Assembly (NCBI GenBank): GCA_964591375.1
Contig: CAZQAU010000001.1
Span: forward strand, 1-64,000
Length of the DNA: 64,000 nt
Direction: 5' to 3'
Source of the DNA: CAYYYG01 sp964591375
GTDB taxonomy: Bacteria > Patescibacteriota > Microgenomatia > UBA1406 > GWC2-37-13
Below, piece by piece: positions 26,866-36,497 of this stretch. The translations under genes and the position numbers were made by a program. Position 1 is the first letter of the stretch. Every line of letters begins with the position of its first letter. Below the pieces are notes generated by a model, which was given only the letters and a program-made list of their open reading frames with translations, made no database searches and was not told where the DNA came from.

Positions 26866-28161
26866 TTATCTAAAAGTGTACAGTGGAGAGTTGGTGTTGA
26901 TTTTGATGCCTCCAAATTCTGTTAATGTCGAATAAAATTTGTTGAACAATTCATTGGATTCATTTCCAACTTCAGATTGCAAAGAAGCCAGTGCTTTGTT
27001 TATAGTCCATTCATCTTTCGAAAGGTCTACTTTGTTCAGTAGCAACAAAAATTTTCTGTTTGCCTTTTCACAAAAATCATACAAGGAATCAAACATGGCA
27101 ATAAATTTAGCCAGTTTGACCTGGTATCCCTGTTCCCTGCATAGAATAAATCTCATGTGACCATTGATTTTTTTGACGGCCACTTCAAAATCCGGTGTTT
27201 TTGTGTAAAGAGTAGCATTGACAAGCACGTTATGGCATTGTGAAAAAATGGTATAAAATGCTGTAAATATTTCCTGATGCTTTTCTATCAATACGCTATT
27301 GAGGTTCACCAATAATCTTGTGTATGCTAACGCTACAGCAGCAATGCGATTTTGTGTATCAGACTTCACATCGTAAAATTCTTTTTTGATATCTTCCAAA
27401 GAATAACATCCAGCAGGAGACTCGACAATTGTTTTGAAAATAAAATTGCCTACGAGTTCTATATCATCGGCTGTGACCAAGGCTTCATCCTTTGTGATAG
27501 CAACTGCAACTTCAGAAGAGGTATATTGTTTCTGCGTGTTCAATGAGTTTATCATATCGAAAAACGCAAGGTTTTTTACATACAAATTTCCCAAATAACA
27601 ATGTGACCCCTTTTTGTTAATTAATCGTATAAGATATTTGAAAATATCATATTTGATACTGTTGATTTCTTCATCAGTTGCCAGCCCTTCTAATTTTGAT
27701 GCCTCTTTCCACAGCCTTAAAATATTGGATGCAATGGCTGGTATAATAATACTGTATCCTAGACTATCTTGCATTTTTTCTGTTTTAATTGGTGTTTGTA
27801 ATGCATTCCAATTCGAAAGTTCTGTTTGAAGTTTTGTTGGTGAATAGTTTTCAATTTGATTAAGCAGCTCATTCACCCTGTACAAAAACTTGCTTTCGGC
27901 AGAAAATATCAAATCTGTTTTTATGATATTCATCAAAAATTGTCCTGCGGATTCAGGCGTTGCATTTGCCAATTTGTATTTCCCCAATTTATCATTTTGC
28001 AACATTTTGTTGACTTCAATTGGAGATTTATTGTACCCAGGACCTGACATCCATGGATTTCTTGATGCCGTTAGCAAATTGGGATTCATATTGTTTGAAA
28101 CTAACCAATTTGTCATGTTGTGACCAGCAGTGTCTTGGGTTTCAATATCAGACAAACTCAT
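26866..28161 (-). CDS. Helical protein, unknown (candidate virion or tegument protein)
   Basis: This 431-residue protein starts at ATG (MSLSDIETQDTAGHN). It has a disordered N-terminal 40 residues rich in Asn, Pro and Ser, then an almost wholly helical body with no transmembrane segment or cysteine cluster. It converges on the BRO1-like gene with a 14-base gap. Its size and helical nature resemble its neighbour, but I see no convincing sequence match between the two. No family is recognised. Confidence 0.6.
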   Translation of the reverse strand: MSLSDIETQDTAGHNMTNWLVSNNMNPNLLTASRNPWMSGPGYNKSPIEVNKMLQNDKLGKYKLANATPESAGQFLMNIIKTDLIFSAESKFLYRVNELLNQIENYSPTKLQTELSNWNALQTPIKTEKMQDSLGYSIIIPAIASNILRLWKEASKLEGLATDEEINSIKYDIFKYLIRLINKKGSHCYLGNLYVKNLAFFDMINSLNTQKQYTSSEVAVAITKDEALVTADDIELVGNFIFKTIVESPAGCYSLEDIKKEFYDVKSDTQNRIAAVALAYTRLLVNLNSVLIEKHQEIFTAFYTIFSQCHNVLVNATLYTKTPDFEVAVKKINGHMRFILCREQGYQVKLAKFIAMFDSLYDFCEKANRKFLLLLNKVDLSKDEWTINKALASLQSEVGNESNELFNKFYSTLTEFGGIKINTNSPLYTFR

Positions 28162-28343
28162 TTTTTGGGTAATTCGGTGTTAAAAACAAAAGGTTACTTG
28201 CTTTGTGATATAGTCACTATATTTTAGAAAATAATTTTGTATTGTACTTTTTTATATATTTATATAATTCCAAAAACAAAAGTAATTTGTTTTTTGTTTT
28301 AAATATCAAAAAAAGAAACAATAGTGTTACAAAAAATCAAATT

Positions 28344-29801
28344 ATGGAATTGACCACGGATACATCTCGTCCTGAGATTGGAACCACTTCAAAAGTCGAG
28401 CAGGGAACACAATCTATTGCCAGTTATGTAGCCTCGGCCAAATTCAATAATATGCTCGAAAAACAAATGATTATTCCTCTTGGAGAGGCCGGAAAACTTA
28501 CTGAAATGGCATATAGTCAAAAGGTGGTTTTGAGTATTGACCAATTGTTTTCGATGCAGTTTGAAGAAATCAAACAAACCCATGCCCAAAGCGGATTGTT
28601 TGTATGGGAGTATATCGTGAATAATATAACTCCAAGTTTTATGTCAATCTCAGACACAGGGGCAGATAGTGGTGATATAGAAAAAATTAAAAGTATTAGG
28701 GTAGCAGCAGCTGTATGCAACAATGAAATTTTGTATGCTTCAAGAGTTCCCACCTCAGGCGCGATGTCTATGAAAGTCAAAAACGATATCAAAGGGACGT
28801 TTCTTATGCAATACATTCCACCATTACAAATTCCAAATAGAATATTAATTGATAGCTCTGATGTTTTTATTACAAGAACAGAGGTTTTGAGAGAATACAA
28901 AAAAATAGCTTCGGCTTTAGGCGACTCTGTTGAAAATGGATTTTTCTATATTATTTTTGACATTGGAACAAATGAATGGTCGAGCACATCAGTAGATTAT
29001 ATAATCACTCCAAATAAGGGGTTGCTTGCAGCAATTGAAGAAAACAGAAGAAAACCACAAGAAAGCAGATTGACTTTGGAGTCTTTGTTAATTTCTCATC
29101 CACATACAATGAGCATCAGTAAAACAGGGCTTGACAAATTGTTTGCGCTTTTGAAAGTCCCAACTTTGGACACAACAAGACCTTCTTCTACATCAAATAC
29201 TTTACATTATTCAGACCGATTGGAACTTACATTAGGAGCATCTGTGGCTGCTTTGAATATTTTAGGAAACAACTTGTTGCAAGATACTTCCATTATTTTG
29301 GGAGCATTGGGCTTTGAAGGAGCGGATATATTCATTCCTTGTGTCTATTTTTATGATTTTGGAATAACTACTCAATTGGCTTTGCCGGGTCTGCGACATA
29401 TTGAAGAGGTTTCTTTATATGGAAGAGAAAAAAGGCGAACAGACGAAGTATCAAAAAGAAAAGCAATTAAAAAAATGCAAACCCAGACGAATACTAGATT
29501 GTTCCCACAGCTTTTAGGATCATTGATTGAATTTAGGGATACTGCATTCAAGCAAAACAAGCAAAGGATGGACTACGAAAATGCCAATTTTGTATTAGGG
29601 TATAACTATGCACTGACTGTAATTGAAAAAGTGCTTAGTGATATGTATGATACCGCTCCCAAATCGTCGCTTCTGAAAGCCAATATTCCGTTTGAATATA
29701 TTTCTGGAATGAAATTATCCACAAAGGAGTTTGGAACCAAGCGTGTTGTGGCACCTGAGTCTGTCAGTATCATTCCGTCTATGGCAACTCGGCCGTTTTG
29801 A
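28344..29801 (+). CDS. Unknown protein, candidate virion structural component
   Basis: This 485-residue protein is taken from the ATG of MELTTDTSRPEIG, which follows an AT-rich leader; 34 extra codons upstream depend on a TTG start and are unlikely to be translated. The protein mixes helical and strand regions, with no transmembrane helix, zinc motif or P-loop. The segment ILGALGFEGADIFIPCVYFYDFG is hydrophobic and probably a buried core. A basic patch (GREKRRTDEVSKRKAIKKM) lies near residue 370. No family is recognised. It is divergent from the 431-residue gene and convergent with the protease gene. Confidence 0.65.
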   Translation: MELTTDTSRPEIGTTSKVEQGTQSIASYVASAKFNNMLEKQMIIPLGEAGKLTEMAYSQKVVLSIDQLFSMQFEEIKQTHAQSGLFVWEYIVNNITPSFMSISDTGADSGDIEKIKSIRVAAAVCNNEILYASRVPTSGAMSMKVKNDIKGTFLMQYIPPLQIPNRILIDSSDVFITRTEVLREYKKIASALGDSVENGFFYIIFDIGTNEWSSTSVDYIITPNKGLLAAIEENRRKPQESRLTLESLLISHPHTMSISKTGLDKLFALLKVPTLDTTRPSSTSNTLHYSDRLELTLGASVAALNILGNNLLQDTSIILGALGFEGADIFIPCVYFYDFGITTQLALPGLRHIEEVSLYGREKRRTDEVSKRKAIKKMQTQTNTRLFPQLLGSLIEFRDTAFKQNKQRMDYENANFVLGYNYALTVIEKVLSDMYDTAPKSSLLKANIPFEYISGMKLSTKEFGTKRVVAPESVSIIPSMATRPF

Positions 29802-29854
29802 TTGAAATGCATTCAATGAAATACGTTTATAATTTACAATAAAAATATAGGTTT

Positions 29855-31183
29855 TTACATATATCCTTCGTATACACAGTTTGTGATTTGTTGCGATTGT
29901 TTCAAGAGTTTCATTTTTTCAGTTTCTTCTATTGCAAACGGTATTCTGTCGTTAAAATACCGAACGGCTACTTGTTCAACTGGTTGATTTATTCGTATCG
30001 CATATTTATATTTTGATGAGTATTTTACAGAACTCAATCGAACGGATATTGTCATGTCGTTCGATAAATGAGTTGATAACAGATCTGGATTTACGGATGT
30101 TTCCAGTAAACAAAAATCAATACTCATACGTTTGTATGTAACATATGATATTTTAAGATGGTTATTTTCTGATATATTTGGATTAAAAAAGTTTTCTATT
30201 GCTACAGCAATTTTGTAAAATTTTTTAGCACTTTTTTCGTCCAAATTCGTACCAGCTAATAATTTGAAGGTAAATTGTTCACCTTCATAAAAATTTAATG
30301 TTCCTTCCATAGTGACTGCATTCAAAACTCTGTACATGCATCGCACACAAAGATATAACTTGTCATGTAATTCTTTTTGGGGCATTCTATCGTTTAATAA
30401 TTTGTAAAACAATGATCTATAATTCTCAATCTTTAGACGACCTAATGGATATAAAAACGTCCCAGCTTTGAATTGTTTAATCATTTTAATGTATTCTTTA
30501 TAATCGACATATGGCTGAGTCAATTCGTATGCAACTCCCATAACATAAATACCACAATTTCTGTTGATTTGTGGTTCAATGTAATTTCTAAATCTAAGTG
30601 TAAACGGTCTGTAAGGATCGTTTGTTGACAGAAGCACACATTTGTTTTTGTATTCTTTTATAGCATACAACATGTACGTATTGTACAGCAACAATATTTT
30701 TTCTGCTACCTGCAAAATTTCAGGACTAATTTGTGGATTTGGATTGTAACAATATGGTAGATTCTCGTCTTTTTTGATGACCTTGAAACGAGTAGTGTTT
30801 CCTATTTTTTTGGAATAGCTAAATCTATCCACACAAATTTCATATATGTGTTCTGCAGTGTTCATGCATAAGGAATCGAATGCAGTGATTTCTTTTTCAA
30901 CAAAATCCACTACCATCAGTTCCCAATGAGTATTCCTTCCATCTCTGCCTGGAACAGTGCTCACAGGCACGATCATTGCCCTCGCCGTCAATGGGCTAAA
31001 ACATTGTTTCGCAAAGTATTTGGGCGCCACTTTGCATGCGTTTTCTATGGTAAATGTGTCAAAAAATACAGGATCCATACATATGATAGGCCGCACCAGC
31101 ATTGCAGCTCGTTGATTGCATAATTGCATAAACCTAGAAATAGTATCACATGATACATTATTGTCCCCTCCATATTTTTCCAT
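29855..31183 (-). CDS. Ulp1/adenain-like cysteine protease (C48 family)
   Basis: This 442-residue protein has the full catalytic set of the Ulp1/SENP/adenain clan in order: His86 in NTHWELMVVDF, Asp103 in ITAFDSL (17 residues later, the usual spacing), Gln205 in EPQINRNCG, and the nucleophile Cys210 followed by GIYVMGVAYEL. In eukaryotes this fold cleaves SUMO or NEDD8. In adenoviruses, polintons and African swine fever virus it matures capsid proteins. Gln-Cys spacing is five residues, one less than in Ulp1. The C-terminal 220 residues are an extra domain I cannot place. It could be a maturation protease or a de-SUMOylase; the SUMO-site-rich protein at 47547-48818 is a possible substrate. 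Confidence 0.75.
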   Translation of the reverse strand: MEKYGGDNNVSCDTISRFMQLCNQRAAMLVRPIICMDPVFFDTFTIENACKVAPKYFAKQCFSPLTARAMIVPVSTVPGRDGRNTHWELMVVDFVEKEITAFDSLCMNTAEHIYEICVDRFSYSKKIGNTTRFKVIKKDENLPYCYNPNPQISPEILQVAEKILLLYNTYMLYAIKEYKNKCVLLSTNDPYRPFTLRFRNYIEPQINRNCGIYVMGVAYELTQPYVDYKEYIKMIKQFKAGTFLYPLGRLKIENYRSLFYKLLNDRMPQKELHDKLYLCVRCMYRVLNAVTMEGTLNFYEGEQFTFKLLAGTNLDEKSAKKFYKIAVAIENFFNPNISENNHLKISYVTYKRMSIDFCLLETSVNPDLLSTHLSNDMTISVRLSSVKYSSKYKYAIRINQPVEQVAVRYFNDRIPFAIEETEKMKLLKQSQQITNCVYEGYM

Positions 31184-31264
31184 TGCATACAGTTTTTTTC
31201 TTAAAAAGATGTGTGAAAATAAATTTTATTTTTTGCAATCATTGCTAAGCAGGATACATAATAA

Positions 31265-32983
31265 TTAATTTTTCAAACTATTTTCAATTGCCACTATCTT
31301 TGCAAAGGAGGCCTGGAGTGTAAGGATAAATCCAGTGAGGTTGTAGTCAAAAGAAGAAGCCTCCATTTTTTTGTTGATTTCCTCATATTCTTTTGTTTTT
31401 TGTTCGATCGCCAAATCCAATGCAGTAGTGTCACCATTCTTGCTGGCAAGCAATTCTCTCTCATCTGTTAGTTTTTTGATTTCCATTTCATAGGCAGTAG
31501 ATGCAAGAAAAAGAGAACCGTCTCCTGAGAGTTTGGGCACCACAATTTTGCTGCAGGTAGAATTCATGGTTAGAATTTGCCAATTGTCTGGTTTCGGACA
31601 AGGATCAATGCGATAATATCGATGATTCAATAATCTTGCAGCAGAGTCTTTGGCATAAGAAACAGTAGCTTTTTGTTTGGTCAATGCTTCAATAGTTTCC
31701 AAATCGGGATTGGGTTCATTGCTCTGTTTCAATATTTCAGATTCTATTTTGGTCAAGTCTTCTTTCAATTCATCGAGAGTTTTGTTTCCAGAAGAAATTT
31801 GGTCATTAAGTTGAAGAAGCAGATCATATTCTATCAAAAGAAATGGAAAATCTTCAAAAGGCTGGTTCTTTTTTGCTCCCAAGCAAATCTCTACTCTTGT
31901 CGGAACATTGTCTCTTGCAGAAATGGTAGATGAAGAAACATTGAAGCAGATATCTACCAAAAGAAGCTTTCCAAATTTGCCATTGGGTAGCTTTAACATA
32001 GGATTTGCTATGCGAACTTGATGCTTTGCAAGCTTCACATAGCCCTGCCCTGCATCATGAAACTCTCTCAAATCATTCCCATCATTGACAGTAAACACAT
32101 TGCGGTATGTGAATGACAATGGATGTGTCAAAGTGCTATTTTTGTCGATAGCTGAACTTAATTGCTTTATCTTTTCGTTTTTTCTAAGGGCTTCATAGGA
32201 CTCCAGTGCAGCAGAAACAGCGTTTTTCAAATCAGGAGCATTGTCCAAAAAGAACATGGCATCATGACCTGTCTCATTGGCAGTCAAAGAATTGTCATCA
32301 ATTAAATAAATAGTATCATAGATATATTTGTCTTCTATGCCATATAAAATAGCATGCAAAAAGAGACTGTTTCCGTGTTTGTTTTTGCAATGGGGCAAAA
32401 ACGCCTGCACGTGATCAATGGGTGCATCAATGATTTGATCAATCATATCATTTTTGGTAAGCCCCGTTACTTGTTGAGGACATCTTTTTTTGTTGTTTTC
32501 ACAAAACACAAACACAAACGACTGTATTGCTCCCAACGACTTTGTTTCAATGGCCAAATGAACGGGAGTATTTCCATCATTGTCTTTATCGGTAACACTA
32601 AACCCGAAATGATTGACAAGAAACTTCACAGTTCCAAAGTATTCTTCAAGAAGTGTTTTTTTAATATGTTCTTCAGGGTTCGTAGTTGCGCACAAATGCA
32701 ATGCATTTTTGCCATTTCGATCAAGAACTACGTTCAAATTTTTGTTTTGATAGGAACCAATGTGCTCAAAAGTGTATTTGATTAATGGCAATGCAAATGC
32801 TTTTGCAAAACACAAAAACGGATGGATGACTTCATGTTCGTTCCATACAGTAGGATCAGATCCTTCTTCCAAAAAGGCCATGCATTTCGATATGCATGCA
32901 TTGCGTTTTTCGCTACTTTGAGTACAATTTAATGTCAATTGATAACATGCTGCAAAAAATTCTGCAGGTGATTCGCATTCCAT
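31265..32983 (-). CDS. Ankyrin-repeat protein with coiled-coil C-terminus
   Basis: This 572-residue protein starts at the ATG of MECESPAEFF; a TTG lies three codons upstream. Ankyrin repeats are clearest at about 88-122 (DRNGKNALHLCATT) and 133-165 (DNDGNTPVHLAIET), with degenerate ones around 48-87 and 203-220 (HGNSLFLHAIL). A beta-rich middle domain (about 290-400) follows, then helical heptad-like stretches at about 405-445 and 515-555. Ankyrin repeats mediate protein-protein contacts; in large DNA viruses they often recruit host ubiquitin ligases or act in host range. There is no F-box. It sits directly upstream of the protease gene on the same strand. Confidence 0.7.
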   Translation of the reverse strand: MECESPAEFFAACYQLTLNCTQSSEKRNACISKCMAFLEEGSDPTVWNEHEVIHPFLCFAKAFALPLIKYTFEHIGSYQNKNLNVVLDRNGKNALHLCATTNPEEHIKKTLLEEYFGTVKFLVNHFGFSVTDKDNDGNTPVHLAIETKSLGAIQSFVFVFCENNKKRCPQQVTGLTKNDMIDQIIDAPIDHVQAFLPHCKNKHGNSLFLHAILYGIEDKYIYDTIYLIDDNSLTANETGHDAMFFLDNAPDLKNAVSAALESYEALRKNEKIKQLSSAIDKNSTLTHPLSFTYRNVFTVNDGNDLREFHDAGQGYVKLAKHQVRIANPMLKLPNGKFGKLLLVDICFNVSSSTISARDNVPTRVEICLGAKKNQPFEDFPFLLIEYDLLLQLNDQISSGNKTLDELKEDLTKIESEILKQSNEPNPDLETIEALTKQKATVSYAKDSAARLLNHRYYRIDPCPKPDNWQILTMNSTCSKIVVPKLSGDGSLFLASTAYEMEIKKLTDERELLASKNGDTTALDLAIEQKTKEYEEINKKMEASSFDYNLTGFILTLQASFAKIVAIENSLKN

Positions 32984-33415
32984 TTTTTTCAAATTGGCTT
33001 TGTTAAAAATGCAAAGCCCTTTTGACTAAAATAATAGTTTTTAAAAATAATTTTTTCCAAAGGCCAAAAAAATAATTTGCACAAAATAATATGCCCATAA
33101 ATGCAGAAGAAAAAAACGGAAAAAAATAAAAAGGCGACTTTTGCAAATTCAATGAAATGAATTATTATACAAGTTTCTTAGTAGCATATTCGTACTATAG
33201 TATTCATCTTACAAAAAAATATCATTGGAGTTTTTAGAAACAGTCCAAGATAGTGCTTACCAATAATTATCTAAAAAAATCCACATTTGATATTTTATTG
33301 GTGCTATAATTAGTGACCTAAAAGAGAATAAGAACAATAACAATTTTTTGATTAGATCGGCAGCATAATAAGACCTTTAGTGTTACACAAAAATCGTTAT
33401 TGAAAAATACGCAAC
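32984..33415. promoter_or_regulatory. Long AT-rich divergent intergenic region
   Basis: These 432 bases lie between the ankyrin gene (minus) and the seven-helix membrane gene (plus). They contain no open frame longer than about a dozen codons, no clear repeats and no RNA gene that I can see. An ATTGGTGCTATAATTAG segment near 33297 and an ACCAATAATTATC near 33260 are the only notable AT motifs. The region probably holds two promoters. Confidence 0.4.
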
Positions 33416-34717
33416 ATGGCTAAATACACAAAACTCGAATCAGGTGACAATATTGTCACAGAAGTAATCGACGATGTTTTTTCCGCAACTACAAAGTTGA
33501 TCGAAATACCAGTTGAAGTCATTGAAGATGTAGTTCCCGGCACCAACAAACCCTTTAACAAAGTCAATTACAATGACAAACTGTACGCAGTCAATACTCC
33601 AGGAGCCATGCAAGAGAGAACCCATTCTTTGGTTCTTGTTGGAGTGTTGGTATTGTGGTGGGCATCTGTCGCAACTATTGCTGGAGTGTTTGGATCTCAT
33701 TATATCAATGGCCCTGCAACTCCTTATTTCGTTTCCACAACCGATTTTTTGACCAGTATAGATGACGATGATCATGTCGCTCCAAACAACTGTGTCGGAG
33801 GATTGTACACTAACCCATGTCCACCCAACTACCATATCATGCAGGCATTTGCATGGCCGTTTGCAATGGGCTTGACTTTTTGTGCTTTTGCAGCAATATT
33901 CATTGCCATATGGTTATTTGTACTAGTTTACAGAATGGTCACAAAATCACCATATATCTTACCAGCAGAAACCAGATCAAGAATGACCACTTGGGATGTC
34001 ATTGATCATTATACTTTCAAAGTGTACAGAGATGCTGTAGTACACGATCATCACATGCTTTTGTCTCATGTGTTCTCATGTATCACTGGATTGTTTTTGC
34101 ATTTCATCATTGCACTTACAATTGGAGAAGGAATTGGAAGCATTTACATTGCTGTTTTGACAGCCTTTATTTTCTTTGCTTCCGAGATTGCCGGATTGTT
34201 TATGGTCTGGGAAAACAGACGCAAGGACCCTACTACTGTTGGAATTGTAGGAACTCATATTCGCCCCATTAGTTTCCCTGCATGGGTTATTCGCATTGGA
34301 TTATGGGCTATTGTGATTGTGATTGAAATGATCTTTTTCACACGATACCCTGCTCATGCTCGCCAGACGGATATGTACATAATGTTTATTTTTGAATTGG
34401 TTCTTTCGTTTTTGCAAGCCGGAGGTCTCCAAGGACTCTACTATCTTCATTTGTCTCCTGTGCTCAGAACTATGGATCCATTTAACAGATGGGATGTTGC
34501 ATACTTAAAGAGATATTACAAGCCTTTATTGACGAATCCAGATTACACTGTGGTATCAAAACGCTATGAATTCAGATGGACTTTGAATCCCATGATTTAC
34601 GAATATGCCAATCATTTCTTCAACTTGCTCCGAGTTACCATTGTCATTTGGGCATTCTGGGGACTTACCAACGATCACACCTACATCCCATTGCTCAAGA
34701 GCGATTTCCCCCTTTAA
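33416..34717 (+). CDS. Seven-helix membrane protein, unknown
   Basis: This 433-residue protein has a soluble N-terminus of about 65 residues and hydrophobic helices at about 70-92, 143-172, 214-236, 240-264, 288-308, 320-343 and 396-416. A loop between helices 1 and 2 has two cysteines (126 and 135) and an acidic DDDD tract, and is probably extracellular or lumenal. The order and spacing of helices 3-7 loosely resemble heliorhodopsins, but the retinal-binding lysine is absent from the last helix (NLLRVTIVIWAFW). I therefore call it only a polytopic envelope-type protein. It has an unusually long upstream region of 432 bases. Confidence 0.7.
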   Translation: MAKYTKLESGDNIVTEVIDDVFSATTKLIEIPVEVIEDVVPGTNKPFNKVNYNDKLYAVNTPGAMQERTHSLVLVGVLVLWWASVATIAGVFGSHYINGPATPYFVSTTDFLTSIDDDDHVAPNNCVGGLYTNPCPPNYHIMQAFAWPFAMGLTFCAFAAIFIAIWLFVLVYRMVTKSPYILPAETRSRMTTWDVIDHYTFKVYRDAVVHDHHMLLSHVFSCITGLFLHFIIALTIGEGIGSIYIAVLTAFIFFASEIAGLFMVWENRRKDPTTVGIVGTHIRPISFPAWVIRIGLWAIVIVIEMIFFTRYPAHARQTDMYIMFIFELVLSFLQAGGLQGLYYLHLSPVLRTMDPFNRWDVAYLKRYYKPLLTNPDYTVVSKRYEFRWTLNPMIYEYANHFFNLLRVTIVIWAFWGLTNDHTYIPLLKSDFPL

Positions 34718-34988
34718 AACATGTTTCCTATATGATATATTTATAGTCAATTGTTTATTATTTTTCCAATCCAACATCCCAATCCATTCCATTATCCCTT
34801 ACCATATTATATTCCCTTCCCCATATAATAATATCAATGTCTCTTTCCCCTCCACCCCCCCCCCAATTACAAAATTATATAATATTTGTTCATTATGAAT
34901 ACAATTCCAAAACCAATCCAGTTATACATTTATTATCCGAAAAATGTTGTACAATTTCCATAACAAATTCCCCAATAAAAAATCCCCG
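34718..34988. other. Strongly C-rich, G-poor intergenic stretch
   Basis: These 271 bases lie between two convergent genes. On the plus strand G is almost absent from about 34745 to 34985 (roughly 3%), while C is plentiful. The stretch has CCC/CCCC runs and a C10 tract at 34855-34864, so the minus strand carries G runs. Neighbouring intergenic regions do not show such skew. AATAAA is present near the stop of the minus-strand gene. No gene is seen. Confidence 0.7.
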
Positions 34989-35609
34989 TCAGTTTTTCAT
35001 AAATGGTTCAAGTTTCGCATCCCAAACTGCAATACATTCGTTAAATCCAGTAACAGTGTCAAATTCAAAATAATCTTCTCTCAAAGCTTTTTCTTTCACA
35101 TATTTTCGTTTAAATGAGTCTTCAAATGTTTCGATATCCAATTGAAGCCTTAGTATTTTATCAAGTTCATTCTGTTCTTGTATCAGATTGGGAATATGTA
35201 TTTTGTCACCAACTAATTTCAATTGGACGTTAATAATATTCCGCAGTTTTGCGAAAGTAAGATAGTTGTGATATTGATTGTATTCTACAAATTCATCACG
35301 ATCCATAATAAAATATTTATCAATTTCCGATTGGTCTGCTTCTTTGTTGAACGGTGTACATATTTTTTCTATAGTGTAAAAACCATTCGTTTCGTTTTTA
35401 ACATCATACATCATATCATTGCATACGTTTTCCATCTTATTCAATGCACGTCTGTATATATTCAAACACATTCGTTCCCGTCTAAATGCATGTATTTTTT
35501 GCTTCAACGAATTTTTCCTTGCATTCACACATTGTTTCATCATAACCAAAAACTTATTGAGCTTTTGGCTTCTTGTTTGGGGTTGAAATGTTTTATCTTT
35601 TGGTGCCAT
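34989..35609 (-). CDS. Basic helical protein, unknown
   Basis: This 206-residue protein is taken from the ATG of MAPKDKTFQPQTRSQ; the frame is open further upstream but would run into the start of the divergent gene. The first 70 residues are basic (SLKQKIHAFRRERM), the rest helical and mixed in charge. It shares a 133-base bidirectional promoter region with the gene at 35743. It could be a nucleic-acid-binding or tegument-type protein; no family is recognised. Confidence 0.6.
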   Translation of the reverse strand: MAPKDKTFQPQTRSQKLNKFLVMMKQCVNARKNSLKQKIHAFRRERMCLNIYRRALNKMENVCNDMMYDVKNETNGFYTIEKICTPFNKEADQSEIDKYFIMDRDEFVEYNQYHNYLTFAKLRNIINVQLKLVGDKIHIPNLIQEQNELDKILRLQLDIETFEDSFKRKYVKEKALREDYFEFDTVTGFNECIAVWDAKLEPFMKN

Positions 35610-35742
35610 TGTTTTTTTTCTTTGTTGTTTGAGAAAGTAATAAAACGACGCCGATTTAGCAATACAAAAAACTTTAAAAATATAAAATATTTTTATATTG
35701 TTGTACAAAATCAAATACAATTTTTGGATACTGAACAACAAC
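35610..35742. promoter_or_regulatory. Bidirectional promoter region
   Basis: These 133 AT-rich bases lie between the divergent ATGs of two small basic proteins that both begin MAPK. A TATAAAATATTTTTATA stretch (about 35680-35696) is near-palindromic and could serve as a TATA element in both directions. Confidence 0.35.
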
Positions 35743-36354
35743 ATGGCTCCTAAAAAACAAAAAGAAGAACCCGTCAAAAGAAAGGGAATATTATCTGATC
35801 ATGTGAGACTATTTCAAAATCCGACTCCTGAATGGGAAGATATAGTGTCTCATAGACAAATGCTAACACAAGCAAGGAAATTGGGAAAAGTTACAAAAAG
35901 AAAGAAGCATCATGTGGATAATTTCAAAAGATATACTAGAACCAGAATAGTGAAAACATTGAAAAACGAACCTGCGTCAAAAATACTTACAGTATTATAT
36001 GAACCTCAAGCCAGTAGATCAAATATCCATATTGACACAGGCGATTTTTCATCACTGTTATCCAAGATTCACAAATACCCAAACACATTGCGGTGCAGAA
36101 CAACTGTTTATGATAGCGTAACGTCAGATTCTGATAAAGATAAGAGTGAATATGACGATGAGAGCGAGGAAGAACATTTGACAATTGCAGAAAAAAATAA
36201 ATTGTTTCGCTTTTTTGAAAGCGATGCAAAAAAAGTTTTGCTATATGAATTGTTGCTTTGGATACAATATGGCACTCCAATTCACGCCAGACGCAAAGCG
36301 TTGTTGTCCCAAATGTTGAAATCCAATGACAGTGGAGAAGAAGACACAGAATAA
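35743..36354 (+). CDS. Basic N-terminal, acidic C-terminal small protein, unknown
   Basis: This 203-residue protein starts at the ATG of MAPKKQKEEPVKRKG, a nuclear-localisation-like lysine-rich start. Residues 50-75 are basic (KVTKRKKHHVDNFKRYTRTR). An acidic Asp/Ser/Glu stretch follows near 130-148 (DSDKDKSEYDDESEEE), then a helical tail. The bipolar charge suggests a nuclear, nucleic-acid- or histone-binding protein. Family unknown. Confidence 0.6.
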   Translation: MAPKKQKEEPVKRKGILSDHVRLFQNPTPEWEDIVSHRQMLTQARKLGKVTKRKKHHVDNFKRYTRTRIVKTLKNEPASKILTVLYEPQASRSNIHIDTGDFSSLLSKIHKYPNTLRCRTTVYDSVTSDSDKDKSEYDDESEEEHLTIAEKNKLFRFFESDAKKVLLYELLLWIQYGTPIHARRKALLSQMLKSNDSGEEDTE

Positions 36355-36497
36355 TTTTTTTATTAAATGATATGGAAATCAATAAAAATATTTGGTTTAT
36401 TGTAACAATACCGTAAAACAAGTTCTAATTAATGAAAGAATTGACTATTAAATAAGTGATTTTATTTCCTTTCCTGAAATAGAATTTTGTTTGTAAA

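Noticed and set aside
33416..34717. Calling the seven-helix protein a heliorhodopsin
   Set aside because: The retinal-binding lysine in the last helix is missing and the similarity is only by layout.
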